The notes beneath the pieces were generated by a model. It did not search any database and was not told the origin of the DNA. It saw only the letters and a program-made list of their open reading frames with translations. A DNA stretch of 64,000 nt. Origin: Cololabis saira (Eukaryota > Chordata > Actinopteri > Beloniformes > Belonidae). The stretch's first letter is position 1. Each line of letters opens with the position of its first letter. Where the stretch lies: NCBI RefSeq assembly GCF_033807715.1, contig NC_084590.1, forward strand, positions 38,779,505 through 38,843,504, in the 5' to 3' direction. Below, piece after piece: positions 24,078 to 38,600 of the stretch. Both the position numbers and the translations under genes were made by a program.

Positions 24078-26665
24078 TCAAATCCGCAGCTCTGCCTCTT
24101 CACTGTGTTCCAAGTTATGCTCGGTTGTGCTTATCATGGAGGCCGAGGGGCCCTGTGAGACGTTGAAGGGTGTAATTGCAGGAGAACGTGCTGCCAGTGG
24201 GGACAGAGAGGGAGAGAAGCTTGGAGACATGGCAACCGAGGAGATGGATCCCTCAGCACTGAGGGGAGATCTTCGGAAAGATGCCAAATGGGGGAATGTC
24301 CTTGACGGGGCGGGCTTTGGAGGTACGGTTTTGGCCCCCGGGTGGGCCACGGAGGTTATGAGAGGTGGAGGGTCGATTCTTGACTCTGCTTTTGCTTTTT
24401 GATGAAACGACCTGCGAGGATGAGGAGCGGTTTCATCTTTTAATCGGGCTATTTCAGTGAAAACGTTAGCCAAGGGTTGGAACTGGGGACACCAGTTTAG
24501 GAGATAGTCCCAGTTATAACTGCCCCTCAGCTCCTCATCGCTGGCCACGATGGCTGTGAGGCAGCCGTCCGCAGGAGGCTTTCCATCCTCGGGAAAGGTA
24601 TAGTCTTTAGGGTGGGAGATGCTGAGTCCACGTCCCACCCCCACGTACCCACCCCCTTCATCCCTGTAGACCGGCACCTGGCCAGCTAATAAAGAACCAT
24701 TCAGACTGCCCAGTTTCTTCCCTTTGAACCAGTCTAAGGAAGGCTCACAAGACACATCTGACAGCTGATCGGCATCCTGCTGGATTCCAGAGTCCGGACC
24801 CCGGGCTGAAATGTGCTCCTGCATGGAGGAAGAAATACTTGACACCCGGGGATATTCATTAATCATTCTGATCTCATCATCCTCTGCTGCCTCTGCCTCG
24901 GCAGAGCCGCGGCCACTGGAGTGGGAGGGATCCAGGGACCCCCCACGCGTGTATGGACCCCCACTACTGCCGCTAGGATCAGCTGCATATCCAGGAAGAG
25001 CCTGGTGGTAAATCATTTCATTTGCTGCGAGCTTTGTCTCCTCAAACTTGTGCAGCAGAGTGCCTGCCATCGGCGTTCGTTTAAGCTCTTTTTGTTCCCT
25101 TTTTCGCCGTCTTAATTTAACGAAAAATAGTGCCACAGCTATCATTATCAGCATGATTATGGTCCCAAGTGAAACTGCAATGACACTGATAAGCAGCATA
25201 TTCATGTCTGTACTGAGACCGAACGATGTGTGGCTCACATCTACGGTAACTTTGGCTACTGCTGTGCGAGAGGTCCCCAGAGGGCTGTGAGCAGTGACTT
25301 CCAGCGTAACTAGTCGCACCTCTCTTTTAGAGCGACTCGTGTGTCTATTGTTGGCGTCCATCTTCAAAGAAATCGCCCCGGTTGATTTATTGACCTCAAA
25401 ATATGGCGAAAGGTCCGATAAGGAGTAGAGGATGACGCCGTCCACACCTTCGTCCTCATCTCGGGCTTCTACCTTGCCAATGACATCACCTTTCTTTGCT
25501 CCTTCAGGCACTTCAAGCGAGACCTCCGAGGAGGTGAAAACGGGATCATATTCATCTTCTCCGGTAACATAAACCTGTACTGTTACAGAGGCAGAGTAGT
25601 TGCCTACGTCTGCGGCGACAGCCACGAAACGGAAGGAGTTGACCTTCTCAAAGTCAAAGGCAGAACGCGTCCGTAATTCGCCTGACGTTTGATTGACGTA
25701 GAAGTTCTCGCTTCCCTCTTTAGAGGGAAGTAACATGTGGTACCTCAGCTGTCCGAAAACTCCTCTGTCATGGTCGATGGCGTGCAGGATTGTAACTAAG
25801 GCATGCTGGGGTTGGTTCTCCCTGATGCTTGCAGTTACAACTTTAAGAGGGAAGAAGGGCCTGTTGTCGTTGATGTCCTTTACCTCTATGCTGACTGAGG
25901 CCAAAGCATAATGTCCGTGGCCATCAGTTGCCTGGACAACAATTACATGAGACAGTTGCGTTTTGCTGTCAAGAGGTCTCTGCAGCCTCAAAGCTCCGGT
26001 AAAGCTGTCCACCTGGAAAAGGTGGCTCTCGTCTCCTGAGTTTATAAAGTACTGCACCTCGCCATTGGAGGAAGAGTCTGGATCTGTGGCAGATAACTTC
26101 AAGATCTCGGTCCCTGCTGTGGTCCCCTCGATCAATACAACACTGTAATCTGTGCGGCTGAACACTGGAGGATTATCGTTGGCGTCTAAAACACTTATTA
26201 GAATGGCCACGCTCGAACTACGCTGAGGGATACCACGATCCGATACCACGACGGTCAGGTTATAGCTTGGTACGACTTCGAAGTCCAGTTTCTCCACCAG
26301 GATGAGGCTCCCCACCGTCTGGAAGCCTTGCCCCTCTATGAAGCGGACACTGCTCTCAATCTGGAAGACGTTGCCGGAGTTGCCACTGGCGATGGCGAAA
26401 TCAAAACCACAGTTGTCCCGGAACAAGTCTCCGTCTGCAGCATCCAGCGTCAGAACGGTTAATCCGGGAAGTCCGTCTTCAGACACGGCAGCTCGGTACT
26501 CTGAGCGGTGGAAGATGGGAGCGTTGTCGTTGACATCAGACACTTCCACCTGGACAGTGGCAATGGATGACAGGGAAGGAGTGCCCTGATCCCGTGCCTC
26601 TATCACCACCAAAATGGAGGGATGTTCAAAATCCAATTCTGCCTTTTGACTTATAAAGAGAGTGC
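24078..26665 (-). CDS. dchs1: dchs1 terminal exon S: last repeats, membrane helix, cytoplasmic tail
   Basis: 2588 nt from the acceptor TTCTTCACAG to the TGA at 24080-24078. It carries the last four to five cadherin repeats (linkers DVNDNAP, DANDNPP, DINDNRP and GEDEYDP), then a juxtamembrane RSKREVR basic stretch of the kind found at a possible processing site. A membrane helix follows (MLLISVIAVSLGTIIMLIM, about 25118-25206), then the basic stop-transfer LRRRKREQKELKR. The cytoplasmic tail has an acidic SAEAEAAEDDEIRMI block, the SYNWDYLLNWCPQFQPLA region (about 24437-24525) that resembles the catenin-binding part of classical cadherins, and a serine/proline-rich SPSFSPSLSPLAARSP end finishing in ELRI. 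Open frames on the opposite strand here are shadows. Confidence 0.97.
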
Positions 26666-29600
26666 CTGTGAAGAAACAAACAAACAAAAAGAGATAATTG
26701 AATTGTTGAACGTATTCAATGCATAAACATGATTAAAAACCTTTAAAGGAGCATGAGGCTCCTTTTAAGAAATAAGACTCTCTAGCGCCACCCTTCACCA
26801 CGACGGCTGTCGTGGGTACTGCAGCCAACAGTGAAGCCGGCACAGGAGAACGGGGAGAACGCACATGCAGCGTCATGTGACGTCACATCCGCAGGACAGC
26901 GCGGGAAATTCGGGACCGAATTGCAGCACATTTTGCAGCACACAGCCTGTTCAAGGCAAAGGAGAGATACACTAGAGGCCTCATTCTTTTGGGTTTGGAA
27001 CGCTTCATCTGACATTATTCCTAGAAAACTTAAAATGTATACGGATTTTTTTCATAAATCCTGCCACAATCCGGCCTCAAGCTCCTTTAAGCAGTTTTTG
27101 GCCCAAGAGTTTAAATTATATTAAGTAAATGGATAAAAACAGGGGAGAGCGGAGCTTAAGACAGAAACAGTCCTCTTTTATGATACACTTAATTATAGAG
27201 GGGGAAAAAAATCACATAAAATCTCAGTTTCAACTACCTCTTAATGAACACAATGTTTTTATGTTTGGATTGCTTGTTGCAAATATCCCCTGAATCCAAA
27301 TAGATCACAAAGGAAAGCCTTTAGAGAGTGGTTTTAATTTTTTTTCTTAAGTGTAAGTAACTCTCAGCAACTCAAAATAAGCACATACTGTAGCAATCTT
27401 ACCATTGTTTGGGTCAATGTAGAAAACACCCTTGGTGGATGACATCACTCTGTAGACAATCTTTCCATTCTCCCCGGAGTCGTGGTCAGTGGCTGTTACT
27501 GTTATGACTGCGCTGCCAGGAGGTAGGTGCTCGGATACAGTTACCTGAAGAGAAACACAAAGTATAAATGTATCTATATCCATCATGAATAATTCCACAA
27601 TTTAACAACTAACAGCTGTTCATAATAATAATAATAATAAATTGTATTTATAGAGCGCATTTTCACCTGAAGAACAAGTCTCAAAGCGCTTACAATAAAG
27701 ATTAGAAAAAAAAAGAAAAATAGAAAAGAAAAAGAAAAGAGAAATAAAAATAAAAAAAAAATAATAAAAAAATAAAATAAAATAAAAAAAGCTAAATTAG
27801 CAAAAAAGCACAAGGACATTCTAAAAGACCAGGATATCAGGGATAGGCTTTCTTAAAAAATAACGTTTTTAAGTTTCTTTTAAAACAGTCTGTGGTCTGG
27901 GGGGGTCCTCATGTTCATGGGTACCTGATACAAATCTTGGGTGAAGATGGGGGCGTTATCGTTCACATCCTCCACCAGTACAGTGAGGTTGGCCTCGCTG
28001 TGATGTTTAGAGTCGGATGAGCGGACCGTCAGCGTGTACCACGTCCTTTCCTCAAAGTCCAGTGGGCCGGTCAAGCACACGCCACCCCCGTAATGGTGAA
28101 TCCCAAACATGCCTTGACTGCTAACATCCAGGTGCAGCGTGTAGGAGAGCGGTGGGCCAGAGTCCACATCATTTCCTGTAACCTGGGTGATCACCGTGCC
28201 AATGAGAGTATCTGCATGTGGGTGACGATAAAAAAAGGGAGATGGGAGAAGAGAAGCAGACATTCAGATTGCAGCTGAAACAAAGCAGGGAGTCTTAGTG
28301 ATGGAAAAATACATTTTTTCTTGCTCTTCATGAAGAAATATCCTGCTCTGGAAAGCCTTGACCTCACAGACAGGAAATGAATAGAGGAACGTTGGCAATA
28401 ACTTGTTTCATAAAAGGATCAGATTTTTCTCACTGAGCCCCGCTGACTGAGCTGCCAGGGAGTGTGATGTGAGGCTTTATGATAAGATCACTGGACTAAC
28501 TTCCACTGTGCAGCTTACCCTCAGGAACCCGGATCTCCCGAGGCAGAGGAATCATGGGACTGTTGTCATTGAGATCGATGATGATCACAGTAAGGGTAGC
28601 AGAGCCAGCCAACCGTGGGGTTCCCCGGTCTGTTGCCGTAACGACAAGCCTGATGCCACAAAATGAAAATGGGACATTAGTAACTGCACTGTTGTTGAAC
28701 CCAGTTGCATAACATTTAGTCCTTAAGATTAATAAACAATAAATTACGCATTGAAACTTCAACTCCCCATGAGAATGAATATTAAAGGTATTGTGACATG
28801 AAAAACACATTTTTCTTGATTTTTTGTGTTTTGTTGGGTGTCTTGACATCAATTACACAAAAAACAACGAACTTTTAACAATCAGTGTATTGTGTGCTTT
28901 CTGGGATTTTCCGCATAACTATGCAAAAACGGCGCATGTGGTTTGGTGGCGGGTCGTTACGTATAGACCCGCTTAATCACCGCCCCCTCCACCCAGCTCC
29001 CTGCCTCCTCTCCTCTCCAGCGCACCATAAAGGCTGATTTATGGTTCCGCGTTACACCGACGCAGAGCCTACGGCGTAGGGTTAAGCGGCGACGCGCACC
29101 GTACGCTGAACCCTACGGCGTAGGCTCTGCGTCGATTTAACGCGGAACCATAAATCAGGCTTAACACGGAGCTGTTTAGAGCCTCTTTTGTTCTAATCAC
29201 CGGAGGAAAACTGCTAAGAAGACCCGCGGCCACTGACTGGACACTGGGACACTGCTGCTTGCATGCCTTTATTTTTATGATTGTTTGCTGTGGACTGCTT
29301 CGCCCTGCTGCTTTTCCGTGCATGCTTCGCCTGTCGCTCCCGGCTTAACTCTCCGACGCCGCTGTGAGCGTATGGTTGGGTTGGAGGAGGTTTGGAGGAG
29401 CGGCGCAATGATTGACAGGAAAGGGGGAAAAGGAAGCGTTTTTCACAGCGCAAAAAAACACTGTAATAAAAAGCCAGGAATGGAGTACTGGAGTGAAGTT
29501 TTTCTTGTTACACTCTTTTAGACACATTTGAGGGATGTTGGCCAAGACTTTTAATAGTGTTAAAAGCATGTTAAAAATGATGTCACAATACCTTTAACAA

Positions 29601-32600
29601 AAAAGAAATCAGTCTTATTTAGTACAACCAAAACAGAAGAACAACTTACTTTGTTTGTGTCCAGATCTCTCTGTCCATTATAGCTGCAGTGGTGATGGTG
29701 CCAGTTATCGGGTCTATCCTAAACAAACCACTCATGGACGAAGACCTGATAGAGTAAGTCACCTGACCATTCTGACCCTGGTCCCGGTCATCTGCAGTAA
29801 CCTGAGGAAATTACCACCACATTTATTGAAATAAAAATACAGACATATTTGCAGCAGCTGGCTAAGTGTAATCTGAGCTAGTGAGCAATATTGAACTTGG
29901 AAGTCAGTAGTTCATAAAAAAATGAGCTATATGGACTCATGAATATAAAGTACATTCAGTTGGGACACTGAGAATACATACAGCTGAATAGAGCAATTTT
30001 TCTACAATGCTGAACCAATCCAGACTTTTGAAGACTGAATGTTCCTGTTTAATTCCACGACTTCACACTTAGACATCAGCCAACCATAATAAACATGTAA
30101 GGAATGGGCTACTGCACCTGGATAATGGGAAAATCGTATCCCTGCGCCTCTCTTATAAATGCTACATAGTTCTGGAGTTGGAAGCGTGGCAAGTTGTCAT
30201 TTACGTCCTGCAGGATTAAATTAACAGCCATGTAGGAGCTGGAGGACGCTGTTTCTGCTTTCACCACTAAGCGGAGTTTAGGGGTTTCTTCAAAGTCGAT
30301 TCCCTCAGGTTTCTGGACCCATATTTCACCTAATTCATAAAAACAGCAGTGACTCACTTTGTTGGATTGGAAAATGTCATCTGGCACTATGAGCAACCGA
30401 CTTGTGTACTTACCAGTAATGGAGTTTATTCCAAAAGACTCTATTCTGTTTCCACTGAAAATGCTGTAGCTGATACCGGTCCTGGAGCCGTCTGGGTACT
30501 GCGCCTGCGTCTGTGTCACCAGCGTGCCTGTGGGGCCAAAACAATACGATACTGAAATACACTGCACGGGGTGATACGCACAGATATTTTAAAGTTTGGC
30601 AGCCATTTTTATCTTATTTTGAAGATAAATTTCTGACAGTGTAGCCCCCCCCCCTTCTTTTTTTTTTGTGTTTGTCGGTATGTATGCATATAGATTATTC
30701 GATTACATTTATTTATGGGTATGTGTTTTATACATTACATTTATTTATTTATTTATTTCGTTTCGTGCATGGTGGTCAATCTACAAACCATGATCGAAAA
30801 GGAGCAGGATGAAGACAAGTCTTATTTTACCTGCCCCTTATTAAATACCAAAACAAAAAGAACAGTCAATGTAACCAATATTTACAAAAATATACACTTA
30901 AATAGAACCAACCACAGATATTAATAATACTGCTTAATTCCCAGTCTATTCATGAATATATAACTTAAATATTTTATCTCTATACATTTTTTTGAACCTA
31001 AGTGAATTTGTGCATTCCTTTAAATCATTCTGTAGAGAGTCGTTACGTTGTCGTTACATGCCATACCATAGGCATACATTATATTTGTTTTTGTATTGCA
31101 TTTATTTGTACTTATTTTATGGGTCTGGGAACCAAGTTCTAATGTTGATGTAAATATAATTGAAAAATTCAATAAACATATTTGAATAATAATAACAATA
31201 CGATACTGAAACAATTCAACACATTTACAATTTGTGTAGTAAAGAGTGGGAAATGTTGTATCAGTCACACCTTTAGCAGCGTTCTCTTGTAGACTGACGT
31301 CTCTAGCCGTGCGGGGGAAGCGAATGCCCTTGTAACTCTGCTCCCTGATGTAAACGATTACCACTCCCAGGGAAGACTGAGCTGGTTTTCCTTGGTCCAT
31401 GGCCTGAACTATCAAGGTCCTCTGGCTTTGGGTCAGAGTCTGCAGCTTCTCTGTGGCCTGGATGTCTCCTGTCAGGGAGTTTATGGCAAAGCCTCTAACG
31501 GCGTTAGCGAAACGATAAAAAACAGAGCCGTTGGCTCCAAAGTCCTTGTCCTCCGCTCTCATGGTGGCCAGCACTCTGCGGCCAGACAGGCCGCTGGCAG
31601 AGATGTTCACAATGAGCGGGTCCTGGATGAAGAAGGGGGCGTTGTCATTCACATCCTGGATGTAGACGGTCACTTGAACGGTGGAGTTACGCGGGTCGGC
31701 GGGGGAGGAGTCGGTGGCACACACCTCAAAGGTGTAGGAAGCAGCTCTCTCTCTGTCCAGGGGGGCTGCCGTGATAATACGGCCCGTGCTCTGGTCTATG
31801 ATGAACATGCTCTGGGAACCCTGGCTCAGGAAGTACAGGATCTTGCTGTTGGGTCCGTAGTCCAAATCAACGGCTTTTACTTCGAGAACCAGAGAGCCAA
31901 TGGGAACATCTTCCGAGATGTCCGCGGTGTAACTGCTGCTCTGAAAGCGCGGGCTGTGGTCGTTGGTGTCCAGAACGGTCACCTCAACCGTGGCGGTGCT
32001 GCTGAGGGAAGGGCTGCCTTGGTCTTGGGCCATGACAGTTAGAGTATAACCAGCTCTCTTCTCCCGATCCAGAGGTCTGGAGGTATACAGAACCCCTGAC
32101 TGCCTGTCCAAGCGGAAGTCTCCAGCTGGATCTCCACCTGCCATAGGAGCAATGGCAAAAAAAAGGTGTTACGAGTATGAAGCTTTGCCACTCTAAACTA
32201 TAAAAATGCTAAATAGAAAAAAAGCGGCTCCGCTGAACAAATTCAAACCTGCAATTCTGTAAGTTATCTCCCCGCTGTCTCCCATATCTGGGTCAGTGGC
32301 TCTGAGGGTGAACAGTGGTAACATTTCCATGTTTTCAGGCACCTCAGCGCTGTAGTACAGACGTCCGAAGACAGGGGCGTTGTCATTCACGTCAAGCACC
32401 TTGATCCTGACAGTAGCTTTGGCATAGTTGGGCGGCAGGCCTCCATCTTTCGCATAAACTGTCAGAGCACAGAAATAATCAAGAAAATGAATGTTTTCAC
32501 ATAATCCAAACAGCACTTAATTTAATTTAATTTAATTTATTTTATTTAATAGGGACAATGCAGGTTTACATGTGATCACATTCACTCATTACAAACAAGC

Positions 32601-35600
32601 CAATGTGACTGATGTTCTGCATACAGAGATTATAGCTATTGCTAGTTTCCATCTCCTGTCCCTAGTTAGGCTTTTAGTAAAAGAAAACGAAAGAAAGGAG
32701 AAAAAGAATACAAAAATACATTCAATTTTCAACATGCAAAGCTATATCCTATTTACAATTCTCAGCTTGCAAGAGAGCACCCTATTAGCGGTTACAGGTG
32801 ATTAAAAATGCGTACATTTCTGATTTTGCTTCAACCAGTCTTTGACATTTTTAGTAAAAACCTTAAAATCTTGAGTTGTTTTTATCTCAGTTGGCAGTGT
32901 GTTCCACATTTGAGAGCCCTTTATAGAGAACGCTGACTGCCCAAAGGAGGTCTTACGGTGTTCAACCTTACAGTTACCACTTGTTGTTCCCCTGGTGATC
33001 CTACCACTATTCTGCCTGCTAACTAACTTACATAAAACATCTGGTGCTAGGTCCCCCTCCCCTGCAATCGCCCTGGAAACACTCCAACAGAGCTTCCAAG
33101 CCGTACAGTCTGGTTTCTCTGCCCTCGGCCTATCCATAAACTCCAGCAAAACCAAGGTCATGTGGTTTGGTCGTAAGCACGCTGTCCAAGATGGTACCAT
33201 TCTGGCTGCCGACGACCATAAACTTGACCTGGTATCCTCTTATAAATATCTGGGAGTCTGGATAGATAGCAGCCTGTCATTCACTGAGCACTTATCCTCT
33301 CTGCAGTCAAAAGTGAAGGCCAGGCTCAGCTTTCTTTACCGTAACCGCTCCTCGTTCACTGCCACTGCCAAACGCTCCTTGGTCCAGCTCACTGTGCTTC
33401 CACTTTTTGATTACGGTGACGTCATATATAGATCTGCCTGCAAAGGAGCACTTGAACGGCTCAACGTTCTCTACCACTCCGCCATTCGATTTGCTACCAA
33501 CGCCCCATACAGGACCCATCACTGTGACTTCTACACCCTGGTAAACTGGCCCCCCCTGGAAACCAGGCGCAACATGCACTGGCTGATGCTGGTATTCAAA
33601 ACCCTCCTAGGTCTTACTCCTCCCTACCTAACACAGCTTCTGCATCTGCGCCCTCCCCCTATACACAACATCCGTTCTGCCCCTCTCATCCTGTTAAATG
33701 CCCCACGGTCGCACTCTTCCCTGGGCCGTTCCTCCTTCCAGGTTGCCGCTGCCGACAGCTGGAATCAACTCCAAAAATCCTTACAGTTACAAACTCTTAC
33801 CTCTGTCAACTCCTTCAAAAATGTCATAACTAAATCCATGAAATATACCTGCAGCTGTCCCCGCCAAAGCTCTCTCTGATCCTGTCACCTCATTAACCTG
33901 ACTAGCTGCTGTTGTTTTGTTACAGTCTCATTTATTCCTTTTCTGTTGTGTCACTGTTGTTGTATGTGCTTTTATTGTCTACTGTATATCTTAATGTTAC
34001 TCCCCTTCTCCCTTCCCCTTAGGAGATCTTTCACCTCCTACCAGGCCATTGCCTTAAATAAGAATGTATTCTTAGCAATTCTTGCCTGGTAAAATAAAGG
34101 TTTACTACTACTACTACTAGGTTCTGTAGACACCTAAAAACCAGTTTGAGTGTAGAAAACTTAAAGAAATTATCAAAACTAAGCATGTTGTACTGTTTCA
34201 ATATGTGACAGTGATGCCATCTCATCGGTTTTTTATCCATTATTTTTAAGGCTTGATTATATAGAGGTGAGATAGGCTTAATCGCAGTTACACAAGTTTG
34301 GCTCTACACTGTAACACAATATGACATATTCTTAACATTATTCTTTATAAACCAATAACGTATTTAGTGTGGGAGTAGATACCTGTCAGAGTGTAATGGT
34401 CCTGAGACTCTCTGTCCAAGGACCTAGTGGTTGTTATGACGCCGGTGATGGGATTGATGCTGAAAGCTCCATGTGAGATACTCCCATATGTTATGTGCCC
34501 GTTGCTTCCTGCGGAGAAACATGAGGTAACAATTCTCTGATTAAAAAACCTGCACTGAAAGAAAAATAATCAAAAATTAAAGCCCAACAATATGTTAATT
34601 TCTATAACGTGAGAATCCGAGCCAAAAGTCTGTTTTCTCCTATTATGGCTTGAATTCTTATTTGTTTGTCTGTCATAGAATTTGCTGTTTAAGCATTTGG
34701 CAGCGATAGATATCCCCCAGATGTCTGGATGCCAGATTATTGCGTGCTAAAAGAAAGCATTCTGGCAACCTCACCTGTTTACTTCACTAATTGTTTTTGA
34801 GCAGAAAGTTTATAATCCTTCTGTTTTATGTGCTTCTGACTAAGACCAGGGGAATGCACCCTCTTTGTATCCATACCACCACCCTCCTGTGAAGCCTACA
34901 ATCAAAAACAACTGGTAATGTCTCTAACGTGAACACTAAGAACATAATTGTATTCAAAAAAAGGAACAGAAAGCGACTTGTGTTTTTCAGTGCAAACATT
35001 TTGTCTGATTACATGTAACCAGAAACTCTGTAATCCTGACTTTGCTGTTTATATTTCATGTCATTCGAGCCTGTTGTTTTGATTTATCACAATTCACCTT
35101 TTTTTTTTCTTTTCTGTTCAAAGCTTTATGAGCACTGGTGGGCCTTATCAAACAGGAAGGAGACAATAAAACAGGGAGAGAAAGAGGAATGGCATGCAGA
35201 AAAGGCCGCAGGTCGGCTGCACCGGGACCGGAGCCTCTGCATATGGAGAGCCTGCACAACCACACGACCTATTCAAGACCCCTAAATCAGAACTGTTGGT
35301 TGCAAAAAAATGTGGTGACGTGTTCAATGCATGAATAGTGTACTTCACCTTGGTCCAAATCGGAGGCAGAAACTGTCAATACACTCATCCCTGCAGGCTG
35401 TTTCTCAGAGATTTGGGATTCATACTGGCTCTCCTCAAACCAGGGAGCCTCATCGTTGACATCAATCACATGGACACACAGCAGCTGGCTGGACGATTGT
35501 TGGGGTATCCCATGATCCTCGGCGATCAAAGTGAGGTTAAAGATGTCTTGCTCCTCGCGGTCCAGAGGTTTGAAAATGGATAGAGAACCTGTGTAGAGAT

Positions 35601-38600
35601 GAACCAGTCAAGAAATCCCATTTGTGTGGTTACTATTGTGACTGCTGATATGGTTTAAGGGGCAAAAGTAATTTTAATGTCACATTAATACGCACAAACA
35701 GGAAAGGTTTTTGTGTTTCAGTCAGCGCGGTGAGGCTATGGAACTAAATTCAATGGAATTAAAGCAATGTCCAAATATTAAACCGTTTAAAATAAAATAC
35801 AAAGATATTATTTTTCAGAGGTACAGGGATGAGCAAAATGCTTGGGTGCAATGATACAGTGTTTATTTTTTATTTATCTATTTTTATCCTTATTTTCTTA
35901 CACTAGTCAGTAGCTTATGTTGCTACAATGTTTTTATTGTCTTGTTTTGATTGTTTTTTTATTTTTTATTTTTTTTTATTATTATGTTTGCATAATGTTA
36001 TGTTTGCATGTGTTAGCTAGTCATATTTAAGGAGAGGGGGTGAGAGTTTATAAGTTTTACTTCTTCTCACTCCCTTTCGAATATGTAATTTGTCTCATGT
36101 TAAGACGATTGTCTTATTTCTTTCTTTTTTTATATGATTCATATTCGAAATAAACACTACTACTACTACTGCTCTGTTTCAGAGTCGGTCGAATGCAGAA
36201 ACTGTTGTAAGCTCCCAAAAGGCAGTAAAACTAACCACTTTTCTCAGATTGTGTGTCTTCAGGTTATTTTAAAATGTAAGTGTGAAAAGTTGCCGTGTGA
36301 GGGCCGAATCAAAGCTAATCTCTTCCACACACACGGCCTTCCCTACCTGAGTGCTACTACCACCACTGCTGTAACAACCAAAACGGTCTGGCCACAGTTT
36401 ACAAGATTTTCCACTGGAGAATACCGCAGCCATCGAGAGAGAAGCAGTAAACATGCTCTAGACACGCAACATCCAGGCCTGCCGTGCTCCAGAGGAATTA
36501 GGGGCACCCTTGCCTTTTCATTATCCTGCCCTTAGAGGGTAGAGTTTGCATTGATTCAATTTCAATTTCATGCTTTAAAATGAGATGCAACTGTTAAAAA
36601 CAGAAAAGGGCCGGTGCTATTTTGTTTTTTAACTTCTTCTGTACATGTTTTTCACGTTGTGTCTCAGTGGGACTGAGATAACTTGCCCCCGAGCTTTTAA
36701 TCTGGTAGAAGTTAAAGGCTGGAATTCTTTCACCTAAATTTGATTCCTCTGTGATCGTGCCACAGCCACAGTTAACACATGGGCAGAAAGAAAGAACAGT
36801 CAAGAGAGGAACTGGGAAATGTTTTTATCCTGGATGTTTTTTAATGTCAAGATCATAGGCGTACGTGTGGTTTGTGGCACTGGCAGTGTAAGGGCTGGCA
36901 GAGGATGCTAAGACTACACATATTTCCTGTCCTATTTTCTGAAGCCATTCATCAGCTTTTGATGTCTCCATCTCCTATTGGTCGTCTTCTGCAGAGAAAA
37001 TATTCACTTTATAATTTTATAACGTCCTTTAATCCAAAAGTGAAATGAATGAGCTCACTTCTGATGAAGACTGATGAAATCACTCTGCGACTTTAGAGTT
37101 TCCTTAATAACAGCTTGATCGTTTTCTCTCTTGCGGTTAACAGTGACACCGAAATAACGACAAGAGTGTGCAGACTCTGCTGCACGTCTCCACTCTCTCA
37201 CCCTAAAACAGGAGCAGGACCAGGTGCACGGTGGATTAACTCTGTCATTACTCTAGCAAATAAGCAGTGTGCGAGAAAACACTCCAAGACGAGCACACAC
37301 TTGGAGCCGGAGGGGAAAAAGACACGCTTGACGGATCCTGAAAGTTTCCATCCCCGAGGTTTGCTCCGGAAAGGCATCCTTTTTTGGGAGCAAATGTCAG
37401 CACGTGTCTCAAACACCACAACGTAGCCCACAGGACCAAACAGCCCAGGGTCAGCGCTGACTAAAGTGACACCCTAATACAAGCACACAAACACATGTGA
37501 GTGTGCATAATACACAAACACAGCTTCACACATGCAGACACACAAGCACGCGTAACTGATTCCCTCTCTAATAGTTCCCAGAAGCTCGAGTAGGAGGTTC
37601 TTTTGGGCTTTCATGGGAAGAGATCCACAATAATAGATGATGGGTAGTTGTGTGTGAATGTGTGCTCGCACATTCTCAAGCGTGTGTGTTTAATATTTGG
37701 CAGGAGGCTCTGTCTGGCCTCCAACTGAGAAAAATAAGTCATGAAAGGTGAAGCAAGAGTATGTTGTACTGAGTAGCGAGCAGGGTGGAGACGTTTCACA
37801 AATGCTTAAAAAGTCAATGAAATGACCCGGGCAGATGTTGTGAAAACTGTTTTCATCTCAAGCAAGAGGTTTGCATGAGACAGCCATGGTTTAGTGCTGC
37901 ACTTCCCACCAGTTGGTGGAAATATCCTTTCCTGTTATACCCTTGCAATGGATTGCACGACTCATCTACTGTTTGCAGGATGAGAATGTTGATAGCTTAT
38001 GTCAGTGTCTCCCAACCTGGGGTCCGGGCCCCCCCTGGGGGGGCGCCAGAGATCTCTGGGGGGGGGCGCGAAACTTTGTCTGCTTTGAGGATATGCAGTT
38101 GTAAAAATTATATGTGCACATGTTAAATAAATAAAAAATCATAATAACACACCTAATGGAATACTGTAATCCAAGTCTGTATAAACTCACTTAGAAATAT
38201 ATTTTGGTGTATTTTAAAATACTAAGTTATTTATCAGGATAAAAACTTAAAAATGTATTATTATATCATTATTCAACATTTAAAGGAGCTTGAGGCAAGA
38301 TTGAGGCAGGATTTATGAAAAAAATCCGTATACATACAAGTTTTCTAGTAATAATGTCAGATGAAGCGTTCCAAACCCAAAAGAATGAGCCCTCTAGTGT
38401 TTCTCTCCATTGCCTTGAACAGGCTGTGTGCTGCAAAATGTGCTGCAATTCGGGCCCAAATTTCCCGCGTCGTCCTGCGGATGTGACGTCACATGATGCT
38501 GCATGCGCGTTCTCCCCGTTCTCCCGTGCCGGCTTCACTGTTGGCTGCAGTACCCCCAACGGCCGTCCTGGTGAAGGGTGGCGCTAGAGAGTCTCATTTC

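Noticed and set aside
24127..25290. Plus-strand open frames across the dchs1 last exon
   Set aside because: They are antisense shadows of the strongly supported minus-strand coding sequence.
31392..32042. 216-codon plus-strand open frame
   Set aside because: It is the exact antisense of dchs1 exon L, whose frame carries cadherin motifs and good splice sites.
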